A DNA stretch of 64,000 nucleotides, taken from the NCBI GenBank assembly GCA_030063045.1, contig JAQSEB010000066.1:806001-870000 (forward strand). Reading direction: 5' to 3'. The stretch is from Pratylenchus scribneri (lineage: Eukaryota; Nematoda; Chromadorea; Rhabditida; Pratylenchidae). This document shows, one piece after another, positions 22,885 through 36,700 of this stretch. Each line of letters opens with the position of its first letter. Position 1 is the stretch's first letter. The notes under the pieces were generated by a model. It saw only the letters and a program-made list of their open reading frames with translations, did not search any database and was not told the DNA's origin. The position numbers were made by a program, and so were the translations under genes.

Positions 22885-23590
22885 ATGTCCTCCCATTTTA
22901 TCATTTTTTCCATCATTTTTTTCCTTGCCATTTCTGGGCATATTAATGCAATGCGCCAACAAGCTGTGGCCGTCAAAGGAGTCCTCCTTTGCGGTGCCAG
23001 ACCTGCCTCCGGCGTCAAAGTCAAACTCTGGGATGAGGCAAAAACATTAATCCATTTTAAACTTGATTAATTGGACACTTAAAGGATGATGGGCCCGATC
23101 CAGACGATGTCTTAGATGAGGTATATTTTTCTTCCCCCTATTCTTTCACTCATCAAATTCCTTGAAAAGGGATTTACCGATGGTTCTGGTTCATTCCAAC
23201 TCCGAGGATCCACTCGTAAAATTGGCAAAATAATAGAGAATAATTATCTTTTTCAGGTGAATTGACTAACATTGACCCGGTGCTCAAAGTATACCATGAT
23301 TGGTTGGTTTTGAGTTGGAAATAATAAAATTTATATTAAATTTAGCGATGATGGGGTCATGCCAGGTCAAAGAAAGGCAAGGCCACTTTCCTTCGAATTT
23401 CCATATTTCTTTTTTAATCAGGTAAAATTGCGCATTCCCTCCCAATATATCACTTCCGGCGGCGTGGCTCGACGCGTTTTTGATGTGTAAGTTTTAATTT
23501 GAATGAATCTCATATGTAATTAATTTTAATTAAAGGGGCGTCCTCAATTTGGAGACCATTTTTGGCAAGGAAGAAAGGGATTTGATTTGA
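22885..23590 (+). CDS. Transthyretin-like (TTL) secreted protein
   Basis: TTL proteins are a large nematode-specific secreted family related in fold to transthyretin; some act as bridging or signalling proteins and some are released by parasites. Seven exons are inferred: 22885-23037, 23085-23120, 23170-23215, 23257-23302, 23346-23376, 23422-23486 and 23536-23590. The product starts MSSHFIIFSIIFFLAISG (signal peptide), then QAVAVKGVLLCGARPASG, VKVKLWDE, DDGPDPDDVLDEGFTDGSG, LTNIDPVLKVYHDCDDG, PSQYITSGG and LNLETIFGKEERDLI. The family's conserved beta-strands and the paired cysteines (LLCG and YHDC) are visible. Exons 1 and 5 end at GC donors (GAG|GCAAAA and AAG|GCAAGG); GT alternatives break the conserved frame. 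Confidence 0.88.
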
Positions 23591-24280
23591 AGGAGAAGAA
23601 TTTGACTAAAATAGAGAAAATTTGCTAATATCGATGTTTTTTGATGATCAAGAATTAACTTCCAAAATTCAATTTTTGTCACTGTCTAATTTTCTTTAAA
23701 TATATTCAACATTTCTTTTTATAATTCATTAACTGATTTTTTAACATTTTAATCGGTTCCAATGAATTTATTGGCCATACTCATTAGTCATCACATCTCA
23801 TTTGACTATAAGCCTATATTTCCATTTATGCACATTGGAATGGGGGAGGAATGAATATTGATTGGCTTTGGCCACTTTTCCTCTGGCCAATTCCCTTTTC
23901 CCCCTTTTTTCCATTCCCTCAATGGAATAAACCAACAAACGGAACAAAAACATTGCTCTCTATGCAAAATTGACCGCGAATTCAAGGCGATTTACATGAA
24001 TATCCTCCTCAAACATAATAAAGGGCCGTTTCAATTCAAAATGAATCGAGAATTAGTGATTTTCTCTTTAATAAAAACATTTTTCCTCGCCCATTCCCTC
24101 CCCAAAAGCCAACACATCAACCAAGAGAGGATTTGTTCGGAATGAATGAACAATAAATTAAATTCCAATCCCCTCCAGCGCCATTCAACGTGGCAGCAAA
24201 AATAAAAAGGGAAAAAAATCATTCTCAAATTGAAGGAGAAATTCACATTCAAATATTCCCTTTGAATTTAAAGAATAAAA
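23591..24280. other. Spacer upstream of GMD
   Basis: AT-rich spacer between two plus-strand genes. A 95-codon open frame at 23858-24145 has no recognisable feature and is not called. No repeats seen. Confidence 0.4.
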
Positions 24281-25948
<1,668 letters not shown>

Positions 25949-26112
25949 TAAAATGGAATAATTATTAATTAAAATATTGTGCAAAATGGAATTGGGGGGA
26001 TGGATATTTTCTGTGATAACTTTATGAATTCACTTTCCCTTAAAATATTCCAATAATTTTAAATGTTTTTATTCAAATTAAAATATGCACAATTAATTAT
26101 AATAAAATTAAA

Positions 26113-28111
26113 TCATTGTTCCTTCAATTTATGCTTTTGTGCCATCATTTTCATTCCTATCCTCAATAATTTCCATCCCACCCAAATTGGCAACCCAAAA
26201 ATGGCAAAAGTGAATGTAATGGCATCCATCGAATAATATATAAACCATCCCATTTCCTCATCGCTTGGCATATTCAATTCATTCAATTCCGGAAATTCTG
26301 CCGCAAATTCCACCCAACGAATCAGTTTTTCTGCCGGCTTAAATGGACTCAATGCCAATTTTCTTTTGATCAATTTTGCATTTTCTCGATATTTTGGATC
26401 ATTCAGAATCTGTAAAAATTACCTAAGGGTTAAATCAATGTTTTGTCATTTGCCTCCTCCAATGCCTCGACCAACATTTCCTCTCCATTTGGCCCACCCA
26501 AATCGCGAATATCCAAATGAACTGCCATTCCCGAATGTTTGGCCACCAACAAATTATATAATTGATCCCCAAATAGGGGAATTCCCAAAACGGGAACACC
26601 GGATTGTGAAGCCTCCGTGAGACTATTTTGGCCACAATGCGTGATGAAAGCACGCAAATTTGGGTGTTCTGAATGGCAAAAAATATATGTGGAAATAATG
26701 GGATTGGCGGACTAAGAATAGCGGATTGATGGATCCAATCAAAAGTGTGAACATTTTGGGCGGCAGAAAACAATGCAGAATCATTGGACTGCGAATTCTG
26801 GTCCAATTTCCAAAGGAATTGGATGGAAGGGAAACGGGCAAATGCCCGAATTATTGACCGACGCATTTGGGTTGGCATTTTTGTTGTGTCCGCAATTGAG
26901 CCAAATGAAAGGAGGATGGCACCACCTTGGCCGGCATTGTCCAATATTTGGCGACTTTTCTACACAAAATATTATTGAATAATTTAATTTATATTCTAAC
27001 TTCGTCCAATTTATGCTCTTTATGGCCATTTTTGTCGACCAATCCGCCAATGTGAATAATTTTATTGGAAATCGGCCGAGGCATTTCGAAGAATGGATTT
27101 GAATTGATGAAAACCAATGAAGTATTCCGGATAATTTCTTTCAATTTTGGAAATTGCGGGCCAAAATATTTTTGAACAATTGTCTCCTAACAATAAAATG
27201 TTCATTAATTTGAATAAATGAAGGGAAATGCTGACTTGAAGTTGATGGACTTGATCATCGCCCATTGCAAACCAATCATAAAATTCATTGTAAAAATTGA
27301 CCAATCGAGCATAGAAGGAAGTGCGAAGAGGCTCAATGCTGGGCACAATAAAATCTGAAGATAATTATGAATAAATGTTGGGGGAATGAATTTGAGACTT
27401 GGAACGAAGCTGGCGAATGTTGGAATGCCAAAACGACGAGCTATTGCTTGGGTCAAGGGAATGGCAAAGACGGATTGGATGGAGCGCACACCAATTCGAT
27501 GGAATATTGCCCCAGGGCAAATATCGTACATTTCAGCAATTCCAACGTCGAATTTCTCGCTGGCAAGTTGGTCCAACAATTCCCGGTTTTTAATCATTTC
27601 TTAAAATGTTTTTGTGGAAAAAACAATCAAAAGAAATCTATAATCTACCTTCACAGACTGTGGCGAATAATTCCGAAAATTGCATCATTGGATTGTTAAT
27701 AAAACTGAATTTTGGCCATGTTCCGGCGAATGCGTCGCTGATTATGTCCATTTTTGTGATGTCCAATTTGTCCACATTCTCCGCCTTCGGCTCAATCAAA
27801 TAAACCTTTTTGACCAATTTTGTCTCATTTTTATGGCGTAATTCTTCGGTGGCCACGAATTTGAGGAAATGCTTAGGTGGCAAAATATGTCAAATTAATA
27901 TATATATTTAATTCATTGTGCCCACCACTTCATGTCCAGCCTCAAACAAAGTGTCCGCAATTTTTCCCAAAAATTGGGCATGACTAAAACTGAGACTGGG
28001 CGAATAGACCAGAATTTTGAGCCTCTTTTTGGTAAAATTATTGGCCCCAATGATGGAATGGATGAGGCAAAAAGCAAGAAATAAAAAAAAGGCAAAATGG
28101 AAAAAATGCAT
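26113..28111 (-). CDS. UDP-glycosyltransferase (UGT, family GT1)
   Basis: UGTs transfer sugar from a UDP-sugar to small lipophilic molecules, usually in the ER lumen, for detoxification or hormone control. The ATG at 28111 opens a signal peptide (FHFAFFLFLAFCLIHSI), followed by RLKILVYSPSLSFSHAQFLG and ADTLFEAGHEV, the usual acceptor-side start. The middle exons include FGIPTFASFVPS. The donor-binding half reads GAILLSFGSIADTTKMP, then the signature LRAFITHCGQNSLTEASQSG followed by VPVLGIPLFGDQLYN. The C-terminus has a transmembrane helix (ITFTFAIFGLPIWVGWKLL) and a lysine-rich tail (KMMAQKHKLKEQ), as expected for ER-anchored UGTs. The signature has Cys where most UGTs have a second Gly after His (HCGQN instead of HGGxN). 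The frame is otherwise intact. Confidence 0.92.
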
Positions 28112-30707
28112 TGAAATTGGAAAAAAAGTGATTAGAGGAAAATGAACGGTGGAAGGAGGAAACAAGGAAGGGCAATTGGACTTTGCGGGTAGGGTTTATA
28201 ATTGGGGGAATTGGGTGCAATTGAAATGGAAATAGAGTATGGTTGTGGTGTGGGATGGACACTTTTTGAAACTCCAAAATTATCAAATAAAATGTCCAAA
28301 AATGAATGGATGATCATGATCAGTAAACAAATTGGATGATTAAATATGTTGGGGGAATTACATAAGGAAGAAAGGTGTTTTGGTTGGAGTTTGAGCCGAT
28401 GAACATAAATTCCAAAAGATTAAAATTATTTGATTTTAATAAAAAAATGAACATGAAATGAGGAATAAAAGATTAATTCCATTCATTCATTCCAGAGACC
28501 AGACTAATTTTGAGGAATAATAAAAATTAAGCTGTCCTGTTGATGAGAAAAAAATGCTCTTTTAATTTATTGGAATTGATAAAATTATCATTTGATAAAA
28601 ATTTGATAAAAAAAATTTATGAATTATATTTGACAATGATGAAATGAAACCAATTTGTTGAGAATTTGGCAAGAAAATTAAAAAATAAAAAAGAAATAAA
28701 ACAAATTTATAGTTGAAAGAAATAAATTAAAATTTTTCCAACATTTATTCATTCATAAAATTTTTTTTTATTTGCTTCAAAAAATTCAAATCAAATTTCA
28801 AAAAACATTTTCCCTTTCCCTTCATCAATTTGAAGACAAATTAGAACCAATTTTTATAGTCTGCCTTTGGGGGAAAGGGCCACAAAAAGGAGAAAAGATG
28901 GGCAAAAACAACATTTTTTGGGGTATTGAGGATTTTAGGGAGATGGGAATAAAAAGGACGAGAAATGGGGAGAAGGACGGCATTTCGAGGATTCGCCTCA
29001 GGGCTTTTTGGAATTGGAAGAAGAACAAAGGAAGCGAAGAAGATATTGGGGTTTTGGCCACAAATGGGCCCCAAAAGGCGGCTCAACAAATGGCCCAAAA
29101 AGACGCGTGTTTTCCCCTCCTTTCCATTTTCATCCATTCCCTTTTCCTTTTTTTTCCTTTTGGCTAAAGCCCAATGTTTTTTTCTGGAACCCTCAAAATT
29201 GCCTCAAAGGGCCAATTATAATGTTTGGCCTAATCATTTTCATGGCCATTATCCATTCAAAGGAAATCATCCATCATTCTTTCTCCCATATAATTATGCC
29301 TAATATTCACTTTTTTTGCCAAAATTTGGTCCACATTTTCCTCTGCCGAATTTCTTAATTTTTAATTAAACCCAAATTCTTTCTCCTTTGAATGAGTCAT
29401 TCATTGTCCACCTAAATCCATATTCCCTCCATACTCAAAATTTTATTAAAAATAATATTTAAATTCATCCATCCAAATAATCCAATTCCCCACTTTCATG
29501 GATTTACATAATAATTTTTGCCGATTTTTTGTAAAATGGCCTAATTGATTGTGCAAAATTCATTTTGATGAAAAACGAGCGAAAACAAAAAAAAATGAAA
29601 ATGAAATAAAATGGACGAAAAAGGACATTGAAAAGGGGAATTGAAGGCGGAAATTGGCAAAGAAAAGTGGCAGAAAAATTGATGATGACCGAAAATATCA
29701 ACAACCAACAAAAATGCAGCAGAAATGCGGAATTAATCCCGGTTAGCTAATATTCAAATTTTTAATATGTAATAAAAGCCGGTCATCCCCTCTCGCCAAT
29801 TCCCTTCTAATCCATCCATCCATTTTCTGCCATATCAACAAATTGCCAATGTCATGCATTTTGGTGCCACCGGCAAAGCGCAAATCTTCTTTTGCCTCTT
29901 TCCATTTCCCCCTACCTCATTCCCCACTTTCTTTTGGCTTATTAGCGCTTCTCCTTTTGGCCGCCTTTTTCCTTCCTATTTGCTTTTTCCGGCTGGCAGC
30001 AATGGCTGCTGGCCAATGGTCAATGCCCAAAAGGAAAGGATGAATTCTTCTTTTGGCCACTTCAAAATGGCAGAATTTAATCAAATTTCCATTTCCTCTC
30101 ATAATCCGGCATATAAAGGGGGAGGGATTTTGCTGGAAAGGGGGAATATATTAAATTGAATTAAAAATTCCTTTAAATTAAAATTTACTTCCCCATCAAA
30201 TCCATTCCTTGACTAAATTTTAATTTGTTGTTTATTCCTTCATCCATTTCCCCCTCCCCTCCCTCCTTTTGCTTATGCTTAATTCAATCCCAAATTTGTG
30301 TGCTGCTAATTTGTGACCAAAAGGAAGAATGTAAAGGAGGGCATTGCGCGGAAATGGCCAAAAGGAGGGCAACGAACTCCGCACTTGACCACATAAACCC
30401 CCCACCCCCATTCCCCACTATGAAGACCTAATTTGCTTCCCCCAACCGGCTTATTAGGCAAAGAAGAGGGACGGCTTGTCCAGGCCAATCAACTACAATT
30501 TCGTCCCTCCCCCTTCATTCATTCATTTGGCCAAATTGCGCAATTCGAAATGCACATTTTGGCCCAAATGGAGAGGAGGATGGCACCAAAAAAGGCTTTC
30601 AAAATTGGCTAACAAATTTGCCAATTTGTTTCCATTTTATGTCAAAAACATTCACCGTGGATTTTGCCAATTTTCCAATTCATTCAAAATTATTTCCCTA
30701 GCCAAAA
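28112..30707. other. 2.6-kb divergent intergenic region
   Basis: Region between the minus-strand UGT and the plus-strand unc-53 gene. Open frames such as 28772-29303 and 30476-30760 exist but have biased composition and no recognisable domain. The part 28330-28800 is strongly AT-rich; 28850-30700 is more mixed. It probably holds both promoters and the unc-53 leader. An upstream non-coding or coding exon of unc-53 could be present but I cannot support one. Confidence 0.4.
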
Positions 30708-33700
30708 ATGCCATTTCCCTGGATTTCATTTCCATTGCCAAATTCCTCTCCATTCATTAATCGCCGCAAATCAACATTTTCGGGCAATAATAAATCGCCA
30801 AATGATTCGAATAAATCGGCTGCCAATTCCCCTCAATCTGTTCAAATTCGAATGGTAATTTTGCATTTCTTTTATTTTGTCTATTTTCTTCCACTTTTTT
30901 GTTTTGTTTTGGCCATTCCCTCTTTCCCTCCCCTTTTCCCATCACGCAACAACCATTTCCCCTACTTTTTCTGTCCAATGTCCATCCTCCGCCCTTCCCT
31001 CCGGTCATCAGTGAAATGTGAATTTGGTCCCTCGGGAATTTGGTGGATGGTCAAAAAAAGAGGAAGGAAATGGCCAAAAGAAGATTGGAGGCCCCAAGTC
31101 ATTTTTGACCATCATTTTGCCGATTATTCACTAAAATATTCCACCAAATCCATTTAGATCTACACGGAATGGGCCAATCATCATTTGTTGAGGGCAAAAT
31201 TGCCACCATTGACAGATTTGACCGGAGAATTATGTTTGCCACGCAAATTGATCCTTCTTGTCCATTCAATTGGTCAGTTCAAATTTGTCCACAATTTCAA
31301 TCAGATAAGCCCCAAATTTTTTCCATCCCCTACCATTTCCCATTCACATCCAAAAAATTCCAAACCAAGGTCACCTTCCATTCCCAAATCAATATTACCC
31401 CCAAAAAAACATGCCCAAAAGTGTTCTATTTATACATAATTAATTAATTAATTAATATTATATTTTCTAGTGTTTGAATTCCATCCATTGCCAAGGGACC
31501 AATTATTGGCCAATCTTCTTTGCACCAATGAACAACCATTGTTGAGTATCCAAAAATGTTTGGCATATTGCAAACAAATTGGCATTGAAGGGGTGGAAAA
31601 TATTCAGGCACAAGGTGTGTTTTTGGGATGGATGACACATCTTTTTGGTAGGACTAAAATTATTGAAGGAAGCCAAAAAATGTTTTTCAAAGGGATTTAT
31701 TATTATCCCATAGGCCAACACCAAAACCAATTTCCCCTTCCATTTATATTCTCCACTTTAACATATTCGCGTAAATTCCAAAGTCCTAGTAAAATGGACT
31801 AGCTTGGGGGGAGTAAATGGCGACTGGCAGCAATGAACTGGACATTGAGAGGGGAAAGGGAATTTAAAAGGAAAGAGGAAGGACGCCTGAGGGGCGAAGA
31901 AAAACGATTATTGAATTGGCCAAGTTCTTCGTTCATTCGAATGGGGGCAGCCAAAGTGGCCATCCCATCCTTCATTTGGGTCTTCAATATTTTCGTAATA
32001 ATTTTTGATGATTTTGGCAATGGTGGGGTCTTCCTTTTCCAATAATTTTATTCAATTCATCAATTTCATATTTTATTATTCATTATTTTCGATTATCCGA
32101 CATTGTTTCGTGTGCATTTTTGCAAATAATCAAAAGGGGGAGAACAGCAATAGTGAAAATAAATGAATGATGATGACACCACACAATTCCCCCTTTCCAA
32201 CAACAAGTGGCTTATTTTTATACTTTAGCAGCCGTATGCTTGATCCCCCTTTGCCCACTCCCTTTTGCCCATTATTCAGCCAAATACATTCCCCCCTTTT
32301 GCCCATCAACCGATTAACTCCTCATCAGCAAAGTCAATTCCCCCGCAAAAAGTTTCCTAAATTTCTCCTCAAATTTCCTTCAATTTGGCAAAAACAAACT
32401 CATTTTTCCTCAAAATTGAGTTTTTTTTTCCATTTTTTAAATTAAAACCCAAATCGTGATTAATCCAAAATTGATGGACTTTCCCCCAAAAACAAAAGAA
32501 TGGACATTTGCGCATTTTTTATCTGGCCCCATATCATTTTCATCAGTTCAAAATATATTTAGTCCTTTTAAAATGTCCATCTGGTTTGAGTAAAAGTTGT
32601 CATTATTCTTTTTGTTCTTTTGACCTGTCAAAATTGCTGATTGAGAAGAATGGGACAAAGAATGATGAAGGGAGGGAAAGGATGATCGACGGGGATATGG
32701 CTTTTGCCTTCAAACCACATTCCCTTTGGCCACACTTTTATTTGGCCATGTAATTTTATAATATATCCCATGAATTATAGTCTTCCAATCTAAATCCAAT
32801 TGAATCGACCTTCACATCCATCCCTTCATAATTCCTGCCAATCAGTGTTCGATCAGCTAATAATTTTCCCTTTTCCATCCTTTGCAGCATCCTTTTAAGG
32901 CCCTCCTTCACATAAACGAGATCGAGTGGATATTCCCCTATACTGAGGTGGTGGTTGATTATTTTCTCCATCAATCCCTTCCATTGATGTGTTCCATCGG
33001 CACATCCAATTCACCCAAAAATTGTTGCAGCAAATCTGCCCCTGCATTCTGCAGCTTTGCCCCACCTTCAATCCCATTCCCCATTCTCGCATTTTTCCAC
33101 GCCTGATTAATTAGATTGCCCACCCCATTCATTCCATCCAATCAACCAACCAAAGTAATACTTTATCAGCCCAAATCCAACAACCATTTATTTTATATTC
33201 TTTCCCACATTTGCCCGTTCAGCCGCCTTCTCTTTATTAGCAATCCACCAAAAGCTTCTGTTAATTTTACCCAACCACCTTCCTCCCCTCTCTTCTCTCC
33301 CGAATCCCAATCCAATGCAACATTCCGCAATCCACATTATTGGACATTCTAATAAATATTCCCCTTAAGCAATATTTGTTGCACTTTTCGAGGGAATTGT
33401 CTAATTCCTTCTTAAAAATTATTTTATGGAATTATTTCAATGAATTCAACCATTTTTGGGCCTTTTTTTTCGCTACCTTTATAGACCACTTTTTCCTTTT
33501 AATTTACTGCTTAGGATGATTCATTCATTCATTGTGGGTTGGATGATTTCACTTTTTAAGAATAAATGTCCACAAAATGAAGGAAACAACCAACCGTCTT
33601 CACCTATATCTATACTTCACTCTTCCATTTTTGACACTTCTTTCAAAATATCAATATTATTTCATAAAAAGAGTTCAATCTTATACTTTTTATGGCCATT

Positions 33701-36700
33701 TTTGACGACCAAAAGCTAACCAAAACTGAACAAACATAAATCCATTTTCCATTCCATATTTCCCACTTTTGCCATCATAACAAACAACTGCCCCCACCGT
33801 CTCCTCCTTCTTTCCTTGGGCAAAAATCATTCTCAAAAATGATTATTTTTACATTTTCCCTAAAATAAATGCCCAAAATTATTATATATTCTCCATCAAA
33901 AAAAAACAATATTAATCCATTGAGTGGGCGTTGACTGTATATCGGGGATGACCCAATCGAATTGTTTTATCATTTTTTGGGGGAATCAATTCATTCCCCC
34001 CAATTCCATCCTCCAATATATTTTTTCCCCTCAATATTTGACCTGAAAAGTGTCAAAAAAAATCCACTGAAAGATTTGTGGCTAATAATAATAAATTCGC
34101 CCCAAGCACAGATATTCGGAACGGACATTTGGGTGCCATCCTCCAATTCCTTCATCAATTGTCGGAATACAAACGGAAACGACGAAAAATTGGTGGTGGC
34201 GAACAAAAACAAATCCAAGAACGACGTAGAGTTCATTTTGAAAGGGTCAGTTGAATTCATTATATTATCCTTACAAAATTGGGAATATTACCATTTTCAG
34301 TGCAATAATCCAACCTCGTCTAAACCATTCTTTTCCCCATCAAATTCACCATCTCGACGGCCCAATTTTGAGCAAAGCAGTTCATCGGGTTATAGCAGTA
34401 TTTGCAACACAACAATTTGCAGTAGCCGTACAAATTCATTTGAAGAAAAACCAAAAAACAACAAAGAAGAAGGGAAAAAGAAAATTGGAGGAAAGGGAAA
34501 AAAGTTGGCATTGAAAATGGCACCAAATTTATCGCCAATTCCAACAAAATGTGAAGGGGAAATAATTCAAATTGAGACAAATACCAGTGCCGAAAATGTT
34601 CAAACTCGATTGGCCATGGCCAGTAGCAGGTGAAGCAACAAATTTAATTTAATTTTAATCACCGGCAATGACCACCATAAAGGCCATTTCCTTTTTTATG
34701 ACCCACCCAAATGCCCATTCCCCTGTCTTTTTTTGGCCACTCATCTCCCTTTCCCAGTCATTGCCCACTAAAATGGCGCACAATTCCCAAAGGGGCCAAC
34801 CACCATTTTCCCTTTCACCATTGTCCATTTGCTGATGCAAAAAATTCCACCAAAGTGCTGTGGCGGCCTTGAGCATTTTTTCTTAAAAATTTCTGTCAAA
34901 TATTTTTGACATTCCATCATTTTTTGGAAACTTTAAATTCAAAGGAAATATTATAAAAATATTCATAATTTTGCAATTTATATCCCCCTATTTCATTCAT
35001 TCATAATTTTAATTTCCTCTTTGGCCCATATTCCTTCCATTCCTTCCATTCTTGGTGACCAATGCCCATTTTAATTTCAAGCAGAGGAAATGGCCTATGG
35101 AATTACATTCCACCAAAGAGGATATGGAATAATGAATATTTTATGGGGAAATTGGAAACTATACATCTTCCATTATTCCATTCATTATAATTTTTTCCAG
35201 GATCAATTCCTCCACCCAATTATCCTCCCTTCGGCATAATCAGCAGCAATCGGGATTGAGAGTGCCACGGCAAATTGGCAAAAAACAACCGGCACCAACA
35301 AAATTGGCATTAACAGAAAATGAACAACAAAATTGTGAGGGAAATGCCACATTAAAAAGTGGAAATGGCACATTTTTGGAACAATCGCAAAAACATTCAT
35401 TGGCTGGGAATGAAAGAGAAGGTGATTCGAAAATGGACATCATTGGTTGAATAGAATGAAAAAAAAGATGTAAATGAAGGGTAGAATAGAATGGGCCTTT
35501 CCCTCCACATTTTGCGCAGTTAATGGCCCATGAAGAGGCGAAAATGAATGAATGCGGGGAAATTTTGTTGGGTGGAATTGGAAGATAAAAAAAGGCTGGT
35601 TGTGAAGAAAATGGCAAAAGTGGAAATTCACATTCCTCAATTTAGTTAGTCCAATTCCGATTTATTTCCACTTCCCTCCAAATTCAAAGTGAGTATATTA
35701 ATACCTTTTCTTTAGGTTCAATTCCACTCCTAAAATGGGTTTATCCCACCCACCAATATCCTTTCAAAATCCACTCTAATCCCCTTTTATGCAAATCCTC
35801 ATTCCCATTCCCATTCAGATGCACCTTCCTCCTCCTCTTTTGACCATCATTTGCCAATTCTTCCCCCATCTTCAACTCATTTTGCGCCATCAAAAACCAT
35901 TCATCCACCTCCATCCCCCACATTGAATAATATCATCCAACTTGGCAAGGCCACCGGACAGAAACCAAGTCAATTACAATTTCCGAGCAAAAGAAGAAGT
36001 GCAAGCAGCCAAAGAGAACAACAAAACGGGTAAAAAATTAATTTAAATATTTCAAAGTCATATTTGAGTGAGAATTATTTATTATTTCCGCTTCCCCATT
36101 CTAAAAATATGTTTTCCCTTTGATTGGCGGCAATCTCTGAAGCCGCAAACACATTTGTTTTTTCGGGAATTATTGTCCTTCACTTTGAGTGAGGAAAGGA
36201 CCAATTCAAGATGCCTCTTCCACAAAATCCAATAATCCATTTTCCTTCAGGCCCAATCCACCGCCTCCTCCTCTTGTCCTCGAAGAACATTCTGCACAAA
36301 TTTTCCAACAAAAAACAACTTTTCCCGTTTCCATTTCATCCGACCCAATTCCCAGGGAACAACAAAAACACTCCATTCCCCCACCACCTCCATCTTCATC
36401 CGGCAATTGCTCATCATTAATCCCTCCAAAATCCTCAATTTCCCCTTCAATCCCATCAAATCCGCTCCCTTCAATTCCACAACGATCAAAATCGGCCCTG
36501 AGGGCGCCAACTCAATTGGCCAGAAATATTCGTCCGGAAAGCGCTGTCAATAAAGCGAATAATATTCAAAATGAAGTAATTAATAATTCTTATATGAATA
36601 TTTTCCCAAAAAGGAATTGACTCAACAAACAAAATTTGCCGGCACACCTCCGATTCCTCCACCAAAAAGTGCAAATATTAAATTAATTCCGAATGACAAT

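Noticed and set aside
28112..28165. Upstream extension of the UGT frame to 28165
   Set aside because: The upstream limit is a TTG, not an ATG. The ATG at 28111 gives a normal signal peptide.
28772..29360. Overlapping plus-strand open frames of 112-131 codons
   Set aside because: They overlap in three frames, are low in complexity (Lys/Gly or Phe/Pro-rich), lack splice-supported neighbours and show no motif.
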